A DNA stretch of 64,000 nucleotides from Streptococcus australis (GTDB lineage Bacteria; Bacillota; Bacilli; Lactobacillales; Streptococcaceae), in contig NZ_RJPZ01000007.1 of NCBI RefSeq assembly GCF_003943615.1, positions 1 to 64,000 on the forward strand, read 5' to 3'. The position numbers and the translations under genes are program-made. Of this stretch, positions 1 to 7,514 are shown in pieces. The notes under the pieces were generated by a model. The model was not told the DNA's origin, did not search any database, and saw nothing but the letters and a program-made list of their open reading frames with translations. Numbering within the stretch: the stretch's first letter is position 1; each line of letters opens with the position of its first letter.

Positions 1-97
1 TAGAGCATCTGATTTGTAATCAGAGGGTCGCGTGTTCAAGTCATAGAGCATCTGATTTGTAATCAGAGGGTCGCGTGTTCAAGTCATGTAGCCGGCA
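1..97 (+). tRNA. tRNA-Thr (UGU), 5' end outside window, 43-nt internal duplication
   Basis: Positions 54-97 read as the anticodon arm (loop TTTGTAA, anticodon TGT), T arm and acceptor end GCCGGCA of a tRNA-Thr. The 43 nt at 1-43 (D-arm end through T loop) repeat exactly at 44-86, so the gene as written has two anticodon arms in tandem. Such a transcript would not fold as a normal tRNA. The 5' acceptor strand lies before the window. Real duplication or assembly error cannot be told apart here. Confidence 0.8.
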
Positions 98-120
98 TTT
101 TTTTATATAAAGAAACAGAT

Positions 121-192
121 GCGAACGTAGTTCAGTGGTAGAACACCACCTTGCCAAGGTGGGGGTCGCGGGTTCGAATCCCGTCGTTCGCT
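121..192 (+). tRNA. tRNA-Gly (GCC)
   Basis: Acceptor GCGAACG pairs with CGTTCGC. The anticodon stem CCACC/GGTGG encloses loop TTGCCAA (anticodon GCC). The T loop TTCGAAT is standard and no CCA is encoded. Confidence 0.95.
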
Positions 193-199
193 TGAGGAG

Positions 200-285
200 G
201 CCGGGGTGGCGGAACTGGCAGACGCACAGGACTTAAAATCCTGCGATTGGTAACGATCGTACCGGTTCGATTCCGGTCCTCGGCA
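200..285 (+). tRNA. tRNA-Leu (TAA)
   Basis: Class II tRNA with a long variable arm. Acceptor GCCGGGG pairs with CCTCGGC (one G-U); anticodon loop CTTAAAA gives TAA. It starts 8 nt after tRNA-Gly. Confidence 0.95.
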
Positions 286-306
286 TAGACTTAGGTTGGA
301 GAAGAA

Positions 307-380
307 GCACCCTTAGCTCAACTGGATAGAGTACCTGACTACGAATCAGGCGGTTAGAGGTTCGACTCCTCTAGGGTGCA
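307..380 (+). tRNA. tRNA-Arg (ACG), copy 1
   Basis: Acceptor GCACCCT pairs with AGGGTGC; anticodon loop CTACGAA gives ACG, expected to be edited to ICG by TadA. Identical to the copy at 417-490, with a 36-nt unrelated spacer between them. Confidence 0.95.
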
Positions 381-416
381 TGGTCGGAAGACTATGTAAG
401 AATTGAATAAGAACGA

Positions 417-490
417 GCACCCTTAGCTCAACTGGATAGAGTACCTGACTACGAATCAGGCGGTTAGAGGTTCGACTCCTCTAGGGTGCA
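417..490 (+). tRNA. tRNA-Arg (ACG), copy 2
   Basis: Exact 74-nt duplicate of 307-380. As I recall them, related streptococcal clusters carry one tRNA-Arg(ACG) at this place, so this may be a recent tandem duplication. The spacer (381-416) differs from the sequence before copy 1. Confidence 0.95.
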
Positions 491-509
491 TAAAGCATAA
501 GCTTTAGTT

Positions 510-583
510 CGGGAAGTAGCTCAGCTTGGTAGAGTACTTGGTTTGGGACCAAGGTGTCGCAGGTTCGAATCCTGTCTTCCCGA
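510..583 (+). tRNA. tRNA-Pro (TGG)
   Basis: Acceptor CGGGAAG pairs with CTTCCCG; anticodon loop TTTGGGA gives TGG. The D and T arms are regular. Confidence 0.95.
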
Positions 584-588
584 TTTAT

Positions 589-662
589 GGCGGTGTAGCT
601 CAGCTGGCTAGAGCGTCCGGTTCATACCCGGGAGGTCGGGGGTTCGATCCCCTTCGCCGCTA
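589..662 (+). tRNA. tRNA-Met (CAT), elongator
   Basis: Anticodon loop TTCATAC. The body (GGCGGTG acceptor, CGCCGCTA end) matches the Bacillus-type elongator tRNA-Met as I remember it, which separates it from the other two CAT tRNAs in the cluster. Confidence 0.85.
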
Positions 663-678
663 TACTATTGATCTTGTC

Positions 679-752
679 GGACCTTTAGCTCAGCTGGTTA
701 GAGCTCTCGGCTCATAACCGAGTGGTCGTAGGTTCAAGTCCTACAAGGTCCA
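679..752 (+). tRNA. tRNA with CAT anticodon, probably tRNA-Ile2 (lysidine-modified)
   Basis: Acceptor GGACCTT pairs with AAGGTCC; anticodon loop CTCATAA. The body resembles Bacillus tRNA-Ile2, whose CAU is changed to lysidine-AU by TilS to read AUA. Automatic annotation often calls it tRNA-Met. Identity rests on resemblance. Confidence 0.8.
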
Positions 753-761
753 TAATTAGCT

Positions 762-851
762 GGAGGATTACCCAAGTCCGGCTGAAGGGAACGGTCTTGA
801 AAACCGTCAGGCGTGTAAAAGCGTGCGTGGGTTCGAATCCCACATCCTCCT
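762..851 (+). tRNA. tRNA-Ser (TGA)
   Basis: Class II tRNA of 90 nt with a long variable arm. Acceptor GGAGGAT pairs with ATCCTCC; anticodon loop CTTGAAA gives TGA. Confidence 0.95.
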
Positions 852-860
852 TAATATTAA

Positions 861-934
<74 letters not shown>

Positions 935-939
935 TATTT

Positions 940-1047
940 GGCTCGGTAGCTCAGTTGGTAGAGCAATGGATTGAAGCTCCATGTGTCGGCGGTTCGATTC
1001 CGTCTCGCGTAAGCGTGAGGTCGGTGGTTCGAGTCCACTCGTGCCCA
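940..1047 (+). tRNA. chimeric tRNA: tRNA-Phe (GAA) body fused to 3' half of tRNA-Ile (GAT)
   Basis: Positions 940-1007 are a regular tRNA-Phe (acceptor GGCTCGG, anticodon loop TTGAAGC, T arm) but its 3' acceptor strand, expected to be TCGAGCC, is missing. From about 1010 the sequence becomes the 3' half of a tRNA-Ile(GAT): TAAGCGTGAGG, variable loop, T arm and end TGCCCA. In related streptococci as I recall them the order is Phe-Gly(TCC)-Ile(GAT)-Ser(GCT), so a deletion would have removed the Phe 3' end, all of tRNA-Gly(TCC) and the Ile 5' half. The 108-nt chimera cannot close either acceptor stem. An assembly artefact is a serious alternative. Confidence 0.8.
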
Positions 1048-1050
1048 TTA

Positions 1051-1138
1051 GGAGAATTACTCAAGAGGCTGAAGAGGACGGTTTGCTAAATCGTTAGGTC
1101 GGGTAACCGGCGCGGGGGTTCGAATCCCCCATTCTCCG
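1051..1138 (+). tRNA. tRNA-Ser (GCT)
   Basis: Class II tRNA. Acceptor GGAGAAT pairs with ATTCTCC; anticodon loop TTGCTAA gives GCT. It is the last tRNA of the cluster and is followed by a terminator. Confidence 0.95.
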
Positions 1139-1147
1139 TATAAAATT

Positions 1148-1174
1148 AAGTTAGCTTTCTAGCTAACTTTTTTT
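1148..1174 (+). terminator. Rho-independent terminator of the tRNA cluster
   Basis: AAGTTAGCT/AGCTAACTT, a 9-bp stem with a TTCT loop, followed by a T run. Confidence 0.9.
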
Positions 1175-1204
1175 GTTATTTTAATACATCAATAGAAATA
1201 AAAA

Positions 1205-1248
1205 TGTAACAAAGGCGTAACATAAAATCTTTTTTTTTCTGTTATACT
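1205..1248 (+). promoter_or_regulatory. pcsB promoter with WalR/VicR-type box
   Basis: TGTAAC-AAAGG-CGTAAC at 1205-1221 matches the WalR (VicR) direct repeat TGTAAN-N5-TGTAAN with one mismatch. It lies about 21 bp before the -10 TATACT (1243-1248), in the -35 region. pcsB is the classical VicRK target in pneumococcus and S. mutans, where VicR activates it. That use here is inferred. Confidence 0.8.
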
Positions 1249-1282
1249 AGTTAGTGTCTTATATGAAGGAGTCTTTTATTTT

Positions 1283-2566
1283 ATGAAGAAAAAATTATTA
1301 ACGACTATTTTACTTAGTACAGTTGCTTTATCACAAGTAGGTACAGTTATTTCTGTAGGAGCTGATTCTACTGATGATAAAATCGCAGCACAAGATAGTA
1401 AGATTGCTGATTTGAGTTCAAAAGAACAAAGTGCTCAAGCAGAAGTTGATCAAATTCAATCTCAAGTTTCTGAAATCAAAAAACAACAAGAAACTCTTAA
1501 AGCCGAGAATGAACGTTTGAATGAAGAGTCTGCTCGTCTCTCTGCTGAGATTGAAGAACTCTCTAAAAACATTGTTGCTCGTCAAGAATCATTGGCGAAC
1601 CAAGCACGTAGTGCTCAAACAACAGGAACTGCTACAAGTTACATTAACGCTATTGTAAGTTCTGGTTCTTTGACTGAAGCTATTTCACGTGTTTCTGCAA
1701 TGAATGAAATTGCTAGCGCCAACAACAAAATGCTCGAAGAGCAAAAACGCGATAAAGAAGCAATTGACGCTAAGCAAAAAGAAAACAATGAAGCGATCAA
1801 CACTGTTATTGCTAACCAACAAAAATTAGATGAAGATTCGCAAGCATTGACAACTAAAGAAGCTGAGTTGAAGGTTGCACAATTGAATTTGGCAGCTGAA
1901 AAATCAACTGCAGAAAATGAAAAGAATGCTTTGCTTGCAGAAAAAGCGGCTGCAGAGAAAGCAGCAGCTGAAGCAGCAGCAGCTGAAGCAGCATACCGCG
2001 CACAACAAGAAGAGCAACGTAAGGCTGTAGAAGCATCTGCTAATACGAACTTGCAAGCACAAGTTCAAGCTGCTACTCAAACACCAGCAGCTGAAGCAGC
2101 ACAACCTCAAGCAACTGTTTCAACTCCTGCAGCACCAGCAGTTCAAACTCAAACTGTTTCAACTCCTGCAGCACCAGCAGTTCAAACTCAAACTGTTGCT
2201 ACACCTGCAGCAACTAGTCGTCCAACATACAGCAGTTCTGCAAGTTCATATCCAGTAGGTGAATGTACTTGGGGTGCGAAAGTATTGGCTCCTTGGGCTG
2301 GTGATTACTGGGGTAATGGAGCGCAGTGGGCTGCAAGTGCTGCAGCAGCTGGATTCCGTACTGGTAGCCAACCACAAGTCGGCGCTATTGCTTGTTGGAA
2401 TGACGGTGGATATGGACACGTAGCAGTGGTTACAGCTGTTCAGTCAACTACAAGTATCCAAGTATCTGAATCTAACTACTTAGGTATCCGTAGCATTGGG
2501 AACTACCGTGGATGGTTTAACCCAGTTAATGCACAAGGAACAGTTACTTATATCTATCCAAACTAA
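1283..2566 (+). CDS. pcsB: PcsB-type peptidoglycan hydrolase, CHAP domain
   Basis: Secreted 427-residue cell-division hydrolase. Residues 1-27 are a signal peptide, about 30-260 form a long coiled coil rich in E, K, Q and A, then comes a linker with repeated Ala/Pro/Gln blocks (near-identical repeats around 2120-2190). The C-terminal 110 residues are a CHAP amidase/endopeptidase domain with catalytic Cys in GECTWG and His in GYGHVAVV. In streptococci PcsB (GbpB in S. mutans) is recruited by FtsEX and splits septal peptidoglycan; it is often essential. The gene is monocistronic: promoter with a WalR box upstream, terminator right after. SD AAGGAG precedes the ATG. Confidence 0.95.
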   Translation: MKKKLLTTILLSTVALSQVGTVISVGADSTDDKIAAQDSKIADLSSKEQSAQAEVDQIQSQVSEIKKQQETLKAENERLNEESARLSAEIEELSKNIVARQESLANQARSAQTTGTATSYINAIVSSGSLTEAISRVSAMNEIASANNKMLEEQKRDKEAIDAKQKENNEAINTVIANQQKLDEDSQALTTKEAELKVAQLNLAAEKSTAENEKNALLAEKAAAEKAAAEAAAAEAAYRAQQEEQRKAVEASANTNLQAQVQAATQTPAAEAAQPQATVSTPAAPAVQTQTVSTPAAPAVQTQTVATPAATSRPTYSSSASSYPVGECTWGAKVLAPWAGDYWGNGAQWAASAAAAGFRTGSQPQVGAIACWNDGGYGHVAVVTAVQSTTSIQVSESNYLGIRSIGNYRGWFNPVNAQGTVTYIYPN

Positions 2567-2572
2567 GAATTT

Positions 2573-2600
2573 GAAACACCCGCTTTTAGTGGGTGTTTTT
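2573..2600 (+). terminator. Rho-independent terminator after pcsB
   Basis: AAACACCCGC, a TTTTA loop, then GTGGGTGTTTTTT. Confidence 0.9.
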
Positions 2601-2638
2601 TATTATAGTTACTATTTTAATTTTTGGTGGATTATGGA

Positions 2639-2667
2639 TTGAAAAATCATGTAAAAAGGGTTACAAT
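2639..2667 (+). promoter_or_regulatory. prs promoter
   Basis: TTGAAA (2639-2644), 17 bp, TACAAT (2662-2667), about 60 nt before the start codon. Confidence 0.7.
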
Positions 2668-2726
2668 GGGTAAGGAGAAGATTTGTACAATTCGTACATT
2701 GTGGTTAAATTTATGTGGAGGAAATC

Positions 2727-3701
2727 ATGTCGTTTTCGGATTTAATGCTGTTCGCTTTATCTTCTAACCAAGATTTGGCTGAACGTGTCTCTAAGGAGAT
2801 GGGATTGCCACTTGGTAAGTCGACCGTACGTCAATTTTCAGATGGGGAAATCCAGGTCAATATTGAGGAGTCTATTCGTGGTAAAGAGGTTTATATTCTT
2901 CAGTCTACGAGCTCTCCTGTAAATGATAATTTAATGGAAATTTTGATCATGGTAGACGCTTTAAAACGTGCCAGTGCTCAAACCATTAATGTAGTGATGC
3001 CCTATTATGGGTATGCTCGTCAAGACCGTAAAGCTCGTGCTCGTGAGCCGATTACATCCAAATTAGTTGCCAATATGTTAGAGATTGCTGGTGTTGATCG
3101 TCTTTTAACAATTGATTTACATGCAGCTCAGATTCAAGGGTTCTTTGATATTCCGGTGGATCATTTGATGGGGGCTCCATTGATTGCAGACTACTTTGAA
3201 CGTCGTGGTATGGTTGGTTCTGACTATGTGGTAGTAAGTCCGGACCACGGTGGTGTGACTCGTGCTCGTAAGCTAGCCGAATTTTTGAAAACACCGATTG
3301 CCATCATTGATAAACGTCGGAGTGTTGATAAGATGAACACCAGTGAAGTCATGAACATCATTGGGAACGTTGAAGGGAAAACTTGTATCCTGATTGACGA
3401 TATGATCGATACTGCGGGAACAATTTGCCACGCTGCAGATGCACTTGATGAAGCAGGAGCAGTAGAAGTCTATGCTAGCTGTACGCATCCGGTATTGTCT
3501 GGCCCAGCTATGGACAATATTCAGAAATCAGCCATTAAGAAGTTGGTAGTATTGGATACCATTTACCTACCTGAAGAACGCTTAATTGATAAAATTGAAC
3601 AAATCTCTATCGCAAAACTATTGGCAGAAGCGATTATCCGTATCCATGAAAAACGTCCTCTGTCTCCTCTATTTGAAATTGGAAATGCGAAAAAATCTTA
3701 A
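2727..3701 (+). CDS. prs: ribose-phosphate pyrophosphokinase (PRPP synthetase)
   Basis: Makes PRPP from ribose-5-phosphate and ATP, the common precursor of purines, pyrimidines, His and Trp; it feeds the pur genes downstream. The protein has 324 residues, near the family norm of 315-320. Visible motifs: the N-terminal [10 protein letters not shown] region, the [13 protein letters not shown] loop for ATP, and the PRPP/Mg signature [13 protein letters not shown]. The start was moved to ATG 2727 because GGAGG at 2717-2721 is correctly spaced for it; the upstream in-frame GTG lies against the SD. Streptococci commonly carry two prs paralogues, and which one this is cannot be fixed here. A terminator follows. 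Confidence 0.95.
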   Translation: MSFSDLMLFALSSNQDLAERVSKEMGLPLGKSTVRQFSDGEIQVNIEESIRGKEVYILQSTSSPVNDNLMEILIMVDALKRASAQTINVVMPYYGYARQDRKARAREPITSKLVANMLEIAGVDRLLTIDLHAAQIQGFFDIPVDHLMGAPLIADYFERRGMVGSDYVVVSPDHGGVTRARKLAEFLKTPIAIIDKRRSVDKMNTSEVMNIIGNVEGKTCILIDDMIDTAGTICHAADALDEAGAVEVYASCTHPVLSGPAMDNIQKSAIKKLVVLDTIYLPEERLIDKIEQISIAKLLAEAIIRIHEKRPLSPLFEIGNAKKS

Positions 3702-3706
3702 AATGT

Positions 3707-3737
3707 AAAAAAGAGGTTGTAGAAAGCCTCTTTTTTT
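3707..3737 (+). terminator. Rho-independent terminator after prs
   Basis: AAAAAAGAGG, a 10-nt loop, CCTCTTTTTTT. Confidence 0.85.
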
Positions 3738-3750
3738 AGAAAGGAAAAAT

Positions 3751-3891
3751 ATGTTTTTCAACTGGTTAAAAAAAGAAAGTAAGATCAATAATCAGAGGGA
3801 GGAGTTGCTGAAAGAAGCACAAAAAAATGAGGATAGATTGGATCCTTGTCTCCCCAAAAAGACCTTGCCAAAAAGTGGTGCAATCAAATAG
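3751..3891 (+). CDS. 46-residue peptide ending in a sorting-like motif
   Basis: A short ORF starting MFFNWLKKESK and ending KTLPKSGAIK, preceded by AAAGGAAAAAT as a possible SD. It is charged, Lys/Glu-rich in the middle, with no signal peptide or membrane segment. Its last ten residues closely resemble those of the secreted protein encoded next (KTLPKTSAVK), which is the main reason to think it is real or the relic of a related gene. It starts 13 nt after the prs terminator and precedes the strong promoter of the neighbour. Function unknown; it may be a decayed fragment. Confidence 0.45.
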   Translation: MFFNWLKKESKINNQREELLKEAQKNEDRLDPCLPKKTLPKSGAIK

Positions 3892-3973
3892 AGTAAGGAA
3901 AATGCCTTAGAAAATCAAATAGTTTGTTTCCTAAAAAAAATTAAAAAAATTTTAAAATTAGCTAAAAAATTTG

Positions 3974-4022
3974 TTGACAGATATATGATATAGTAGTATA
4001 CTTAAACTAGTTACGAAGTAAC
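3974..4022 (+). promoter_or_regulatory. strong promoter with inverted repeat at the start site
   Basis: Consensus TTGACA (3974-3979), 17 bp, TATACT (3997-4002). The expected start site falls at the edge of an inverted repeat GTTAC-GAA-GTAAC (4010-4022), a plausible operator or short 5' hairpin. Confidence 0.8.
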
Positions 4023-4057
4023 GAAATATTTTTAAAATGAAAAAAGGAGATAAAACA

Positions 4058-4435
4058 ATGAAAAAAGTTTTATTATCATCAGTAGCAGCACTTGCAGTAT
4101 TTGCAGCAGCAGCACCAGTTTTCGCTAACGACGGCCATGTTCACACAGGAAGTCTTGATAACCAAGAAGTTGTTAAAGGAGAGCAATTCTTCACTGATAA
4201 CGAAGGTGGTCTTACTCAAGCAGCTAAAGACGGTCTTAACAATGTTGATGCTGAATCAACTGAAGCTAAATTCAATGAAAATGGCGAAAAACTTGTACCT
4301 GTACCAGGTAAACCAGGTGAATTCGTAGTTGAAGGTTCAGCTAAAGATGCTAAAAAAGAAGCTAAAAAAGAAGACGCTAAAGCTCCAGCAGCAGCAGGAC
4401 AAAAAACTCTTCCAAAAACAAGCGCAGTTAAATAA
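4058..4435 (+). CDS. small secreted protein with C-terminal LPKTS, putative sortase partner
   Basis: 125 residues from ATG 4058; the ATG at 4037 is rejected because the SD AAGGAG (4044-4049) lies between them. Residues 1-24 are a signal peptide (MKKVLLSSVAALAVFAAAAP, then VFAN). The mature part is acidic and polar, followed by a Lys/Ala/Glu-rich spacer (about 93-113) and the end KTLPKTSAVK. The end looks like an LPXTG sorting motif (LPKTS, 118-122), but the hydrophobic segment and charged tail needed for normal sorting are missing. A class B-like sortase is encoded next. It may be a non-canonical sortase substrate, a released protein or a truncated wall protein. Own strong promoter and terminator. 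Confidence 0.8.
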   Translation: MKKVLLSSVAALAVFAAAAPVFANDGHVHTGSLDNQEVVKGEQFFTDNEGGLTQAAKDGLNNVDAESTEAKFNENGEKLVPVPGKPGEFVVEGSAKDAKKEAKKEDAKAPAAAGQKTLPKTSAVK

Positions 4436-4456
4436 TTTAATTATTAATTAGCTCAT

Positions 4457-4493
4457 AAAAATACACTGGGTCCTTGGGCTCAGTGTATTTTTT
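4457..4493 (+). terminator. Rho-independent terminator
   Basis: AAAATACACTG...CAGTGTATTTTTT, with partial read-through possible into the sortase gene, which has no evident promoter of its own. Confidence 0.85.
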
Positions 4494-4530
4494 AGAAAAA
4501 ATCGAATACTTATTAGGAGAATTCTAATTT

Positions 4531-5394
4531 ATGAAACGAGCAGAGAAACAGACGACTTCCAAAGGAAAGGGATTGGGAATTCTTTTTGCCTTAGTAGCCG
4601 TTGTAGCACTTGTTCTTGGGTTTATTTTCTTTAATCCATTTGGTAAACAAAAATCCACATCGACACATCAGGAAACTGCGAAATCGACAAGCGGTTCGAC
4701 TAGTTCTAAACAAGAGGTAAAATATACCCCTAGTCAAGAGGAGAAAGATTACCTAGCAAATCGTTTTGCTCAATTTACTGCAGTTAATCCAGAGACGATT
4801 GCCTATGTTTATGCTCCTGGTACGGAGTTAGATGAGCCAGTAGTTCAAACAGGTGATAATGCTACTTACTTGGATAAAACTTTTGATGGTGGCTATCAAC
4901 CGTATTTAGGTACGGTTTTCATGGATACGGATAACAAAAAAGATTTTAGCGATCGGTTGACTTGGTTATTCGGTCATGCTCGTGGGAGCAAGGTTGCAGA
5001 TCATCGGATGTTTAACGATGTTAACTTCTATGATAACCAAGAGTACTTTGACCAACATCCTTATGTAGTTATTGAAACACCTGAGCGTAAGTATTATTAT
5101 GAAGCAATGTGCTTGGTCATTGTTCCTGAAACGACTGCTTTCTACCGTACAAGCTTTAAGGATGATGAAGATTTCACTACCCAATTGAAGCATAACTATG
5201 AAGGAGCGCGGACAAAGAATCCAAATATCAAAATCAAAGCTTCTGATAAATACCTAGTCTTGTCTACTTGTCGTGAAGAAGATGAAACTATCCGTTCCAA
5301 TCTCTACCTTCGTCAAATTCCAGATTCAGAAATGAAGGATTTCTTGGCGAAACATGGTGACCAATTGAATTATGTGGCAACACGTGGTCAATAA
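4531..5394 (+). CDS. class B-like sortase
   Basis: 287-residue membrane-anchored transpeptidase. Residues 17-37 form the N-terminal membrane segment, about 40-65 a Ser/Thr/Lys linker, then the sortase barrel. Visible catalytic set: His149 in FGHA, Cys247 in LSTC, and Arg255 eight residues after the Cys, the spacing seen in class B enzymes. The following NLYLRQ and the FMDTDN segment also fit class B. Class B sortases attach special substrates such as NPQTN haem proteins or, in pilus loci, LPXTG-like pilins. No pilus genes are present; the only obvious partner is the LPKTS protein just upstream. SD AGGAGA lies 10 nt before the ATG. Confidence 0.9.
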   Translation: MKRAEKQTTSKGKGLGILFALVAVVALVLGFIFFNPFGKQKSTSTHQETAKSTSGSTSSKQEVKYTPSQEEKDYLANRFAQFTAVNPETIAYVYAPGTELDEPVVQTGDNATYLDKTFDGGYQPYLGTVFMDTDNKKDFSDRLTWLFGHARGSKVADHRMFNDVNFYDNQEYFDQHPYVVIETPERKYYYEAMCLVIVPETTAFYRTSFKDDEDFTTQLKHNYEGARTKNPNIKIKASDKYLVLSTCREEDETIRSNLYLRQIPDSEMKDFLAKHGDQLNYVATRGQ

Positions 5395-5426
5395 TAAAAA
5401 GGATTTGGTAAAATTTATTCAATGAG

Positions 5427-5457
5427 AGGATTTAGCATGTGCTAAGTCCTTTTTTTG
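5427..5457 (+). terminator. Rho-independent terminator after the sortase gene
   Basis: AGGATTTAGCA, TG, TGCTAAGTCCT, then a T run: an 11-bp stem. Confidence 0.9.
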
Positions 5458-5511
5458 ATTTTGATGAGAAAGGTCATTATTGTATCATTTTAGTTGGGAC
5501 TAGCCCCTTTT

Positions 5512-5540
5512 TTGCGATGGCTTTCTATTTATAGTATAAT
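5512..5540 (+). promoter_or_regulatory. araT operon promoter
   Basis: TTGCGA (5512-5517), 17 bp, TATAAT (5535-5540); about 30 nt before araT. Confidence 0.75.
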
Positions 5541-5569
5541 GGTGATAGAACTTTTTTTTGGAGGTGGCT

Positions 5570-6751
5570 ATGGATTTAACAAAACGGTTTAATCAAAATT
5601 TGAATCGAATCGAGATTTCCTTGATTCGTCAGTTTGACCAAGCCATTTCTTCTATTCCAGGTGTCTTACGATTGACCTTGGGTGAGCCAGATTTTACGAC
5701 ACCAGATCATGTAAAGGAAGCGGCAAAAGCAGCTATTGACGCTAATCAAAGTCATTATACGGGTATGAGTGGCTTATTAGCTCTACGAGAAGCTGCTAGC
5801 CAGTTTGTAGCTGAAAAATATAACCTACAGTATCGACCAGAGGATGAAATTTTGGTCACAATTGGAGCAACGGAGGCTCTTTCTGCTACCTTGACCGCTA
5901 TATTGGAACCTGGAGATGTGGTATTATTACCAGCACCTGCTTATCCTGGTTACGAACCCATTGTTAAACTGATGGGGGCTAGTGTCGTCGAAATCGATAC
6001 CACTGATAATCGCTTTGTTCTTAGCCCAGAGGCTTTAGAAAAGGCCTTAGAAGAGCAAGGGGATCGCGTTAAGGCGATTATTCTCAACTATCCAGCTAAT
6101 CCAACAGGTGTCACCTACTCTAAGGAGCAGATGCAGGATTTGGCTAGAGTCTTGAAGAAATATGAAGTTTTTGTCGTTTGTGATGAGGTTTATTCAGAAT
6201 TAACCTACACAGGTCAGCCTCACGTTTCCTTGGGATCCTATCTACGGGACCAATCCATTATTATCAATGGCTTATCTAAGTCTCATGCTATGACAGGCTG
6301 GAGACTCGGTTTTATCTTTGCTCCGGCTCCGTTGATAGCTCAATTAATCAAGAGTCATCAGTACTTGGTGACTGCAGCGGGGACCATGAACCAGTATGCA
6401 GCCATTGAAGCCTTAACGGTTGGAAAAGATGATGCAGAGCCGATGAAACGGGAATACATAGAGCGTCGAGATTATATCATCAAAGAAATGTCTGCCATGG
6501 GATTTGACATCATCCGCCCAGATGGGGCCTTCTATATCTTTGCTAAGATCCCACAAGGGTATCATCAAGATTCGTTCGATTTTTTGAAGCTCCTAGCCCA
6601 AGAAAAGGCCGTTGCCTTTATTCCAGGAATGGCTTTTGGCCCATATGGCGAAGGTTATGTACGCTTGTCTTATGCAGCAAGTATGGAAGTGATCCAAGAA
6701 GCGATGAATCGGTTGAAGGAGTTTATGAAAGAACATGCTGGAGAGCATTGA
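5570..6751 (+). CDS. araT: aromatic amino acid aminotransferase
   Basis: PLP fold-type I (class I/II) aminotransferase of 393 residues. The PLP-binding lysine is in SKSHAMTGWR; NYPANPTG and CDEVYSEL supply the other PLP contacts. The family moves amino groups between Phe/Tyr/Leu and 2-oxoglutarate. Start ATG 5570 has GGAGGT at the right spacing; the upstream TTG is inside the SD. It is the first gene of araT-recO-plsX-acp and overlaps recO by 17 bp. The same order occurs in pneumococcus. Exact substrate range is not readable from sequence. Confidence 0.9.
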   Translation: MDLTKRFNQNLNRIEISLIRQFDQAISSIPGVLRLTLGEPDFTTPDHVKEAAKAAIDANQSHYTGMSGLLALREAASQFVAEKYNLQYRPEDEILVTIGATEALSATLTAILEPGDVVLLPAPAYPGYEPIVKLMGASVVEIDTTDNRFVLSPEALEKALEEQGDRVKAIILNYPANPTGVTYSKEQMQDLARVLKKYEVFVVCDEVYSELTYTGQPHVSLGSYLRDQSIIINGLSKSHAMTGWRLGFIFAPAPLIAQLIKSHQYLVTAAGTMNQYAAIEALTVGKDDAEPMKREYIERRDYIIKEMSAMGFDIIRPDGAFYIFAKIPQGYHQDSFDFLKLLAQEKAVAFIPGMAFGPYGEGYVRLSYAASMEVIQEAMNRLKEFMKEHAGEH

Positions 6752-7514
6752 GAGTCGTGGCATTGTCCTCTACCATCGGGATTATCGGGAGGACGATAAG
6801 CTGGTTAAAATCTTTACGGAGCAAGCTGGTAAGTTGATGTTTTTCGTGAAACATGCCAATCGTTCTCGGTTGAATGCTATGATCCAACCCTTGACCTTAG
6901 CGGATATGTATCTGAAAATCAATGATGACGGACTCAGCTATATCGAAGATATTCATGAGGTCCAAAGTTTCCAAGGGATTAATCAAGATCTTTTTCGTCT
7001 TTCCTACGCAACCTATATACTGGCTTTGGCAGATGCTAGTATCCAGGACCGTCAACCTGATCCAGCCTTATTTGCTTTTTTAGAGCAGACCTTGCAATTG
7101 ATGGATCGGGGCTTGGATTACGAAATCTTGACCAATATTTTTGAAATGCAGATTTTATCCCGATTTGGTGTCGCCTTAAACGTCCATGAGTGTTGTGTCT
7201 GTCATAGAGTAGGGTTGCCTTTTGATTTTTCATTCCGATTGGGCGGTGTCCTTTGCCCAGATCATTATGATCGGGACGAAAGACGAGCTCACTGGGATCC
7301 AAATGCCCTCTATTTGTTGGATCGTTTTCAAGCTGTAAAATTTAGTGAGTTAGAGACGATTTCCATCCATGATGCGATGAAGAAAGAGTTGAGAAAGTGT
7401 CTAGACCAACTCTATGATGAGTATGTAGGTATTCATCTCAAAGCTAAGAAATTTATTGATTCCCTGGGAAGCTGGGGAGAGATCTTAAAAGATCAGTCTG
7501 GAGGTAAGAAATGA
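6735..7514 (+). CDS. recO: DNA repair protein RecO
   Basis: 259-residue RecFOR mediator that binds ssDNA and SSB and helps load RecA at gaps. It opens with the family N-terminal OB-fold ([19 protein letters not shown]), has a helical middle, and carries a cysteine cluster (HECCVCHR and later GGVLCPDH) that probably binds zinc. The start lies inside the end of araT (17-bp overlap), and its 3' end overlaps plsX by 4 bp (ATGA), suggesting translational coupling. Length is usual for the family. Confidence 0.95.
   Translation: MLESIESRGIVLYHRDYREDDKLVKIFTEQAGKLMFFVKHANRSRLNAMIQPLTLADMYLKINDDGLSYIEDIHEVQSFQGINQDLFRLSYATYILALADASIQDRQPDPALFAFLEQTLQLMDRGLDYEILTNIFEMQILSRFGVALNVHECCVCHRVGLPFDFSFRLGGVLCPDHYDRDERRAHWDPNALYLLDRFQAVKFSELETISIHDAMKKELRKCLDQLYDEYVGIHLKAKKFIDSLGSWGEILKDQSGGKK

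Noticed and set aside
1854-2110. Leu/Cys-rich minus-strand ORFs opposite pcsB
   Set aside because: They are the antisense of the Ala/Gln/Glu repeat region of PcsB.
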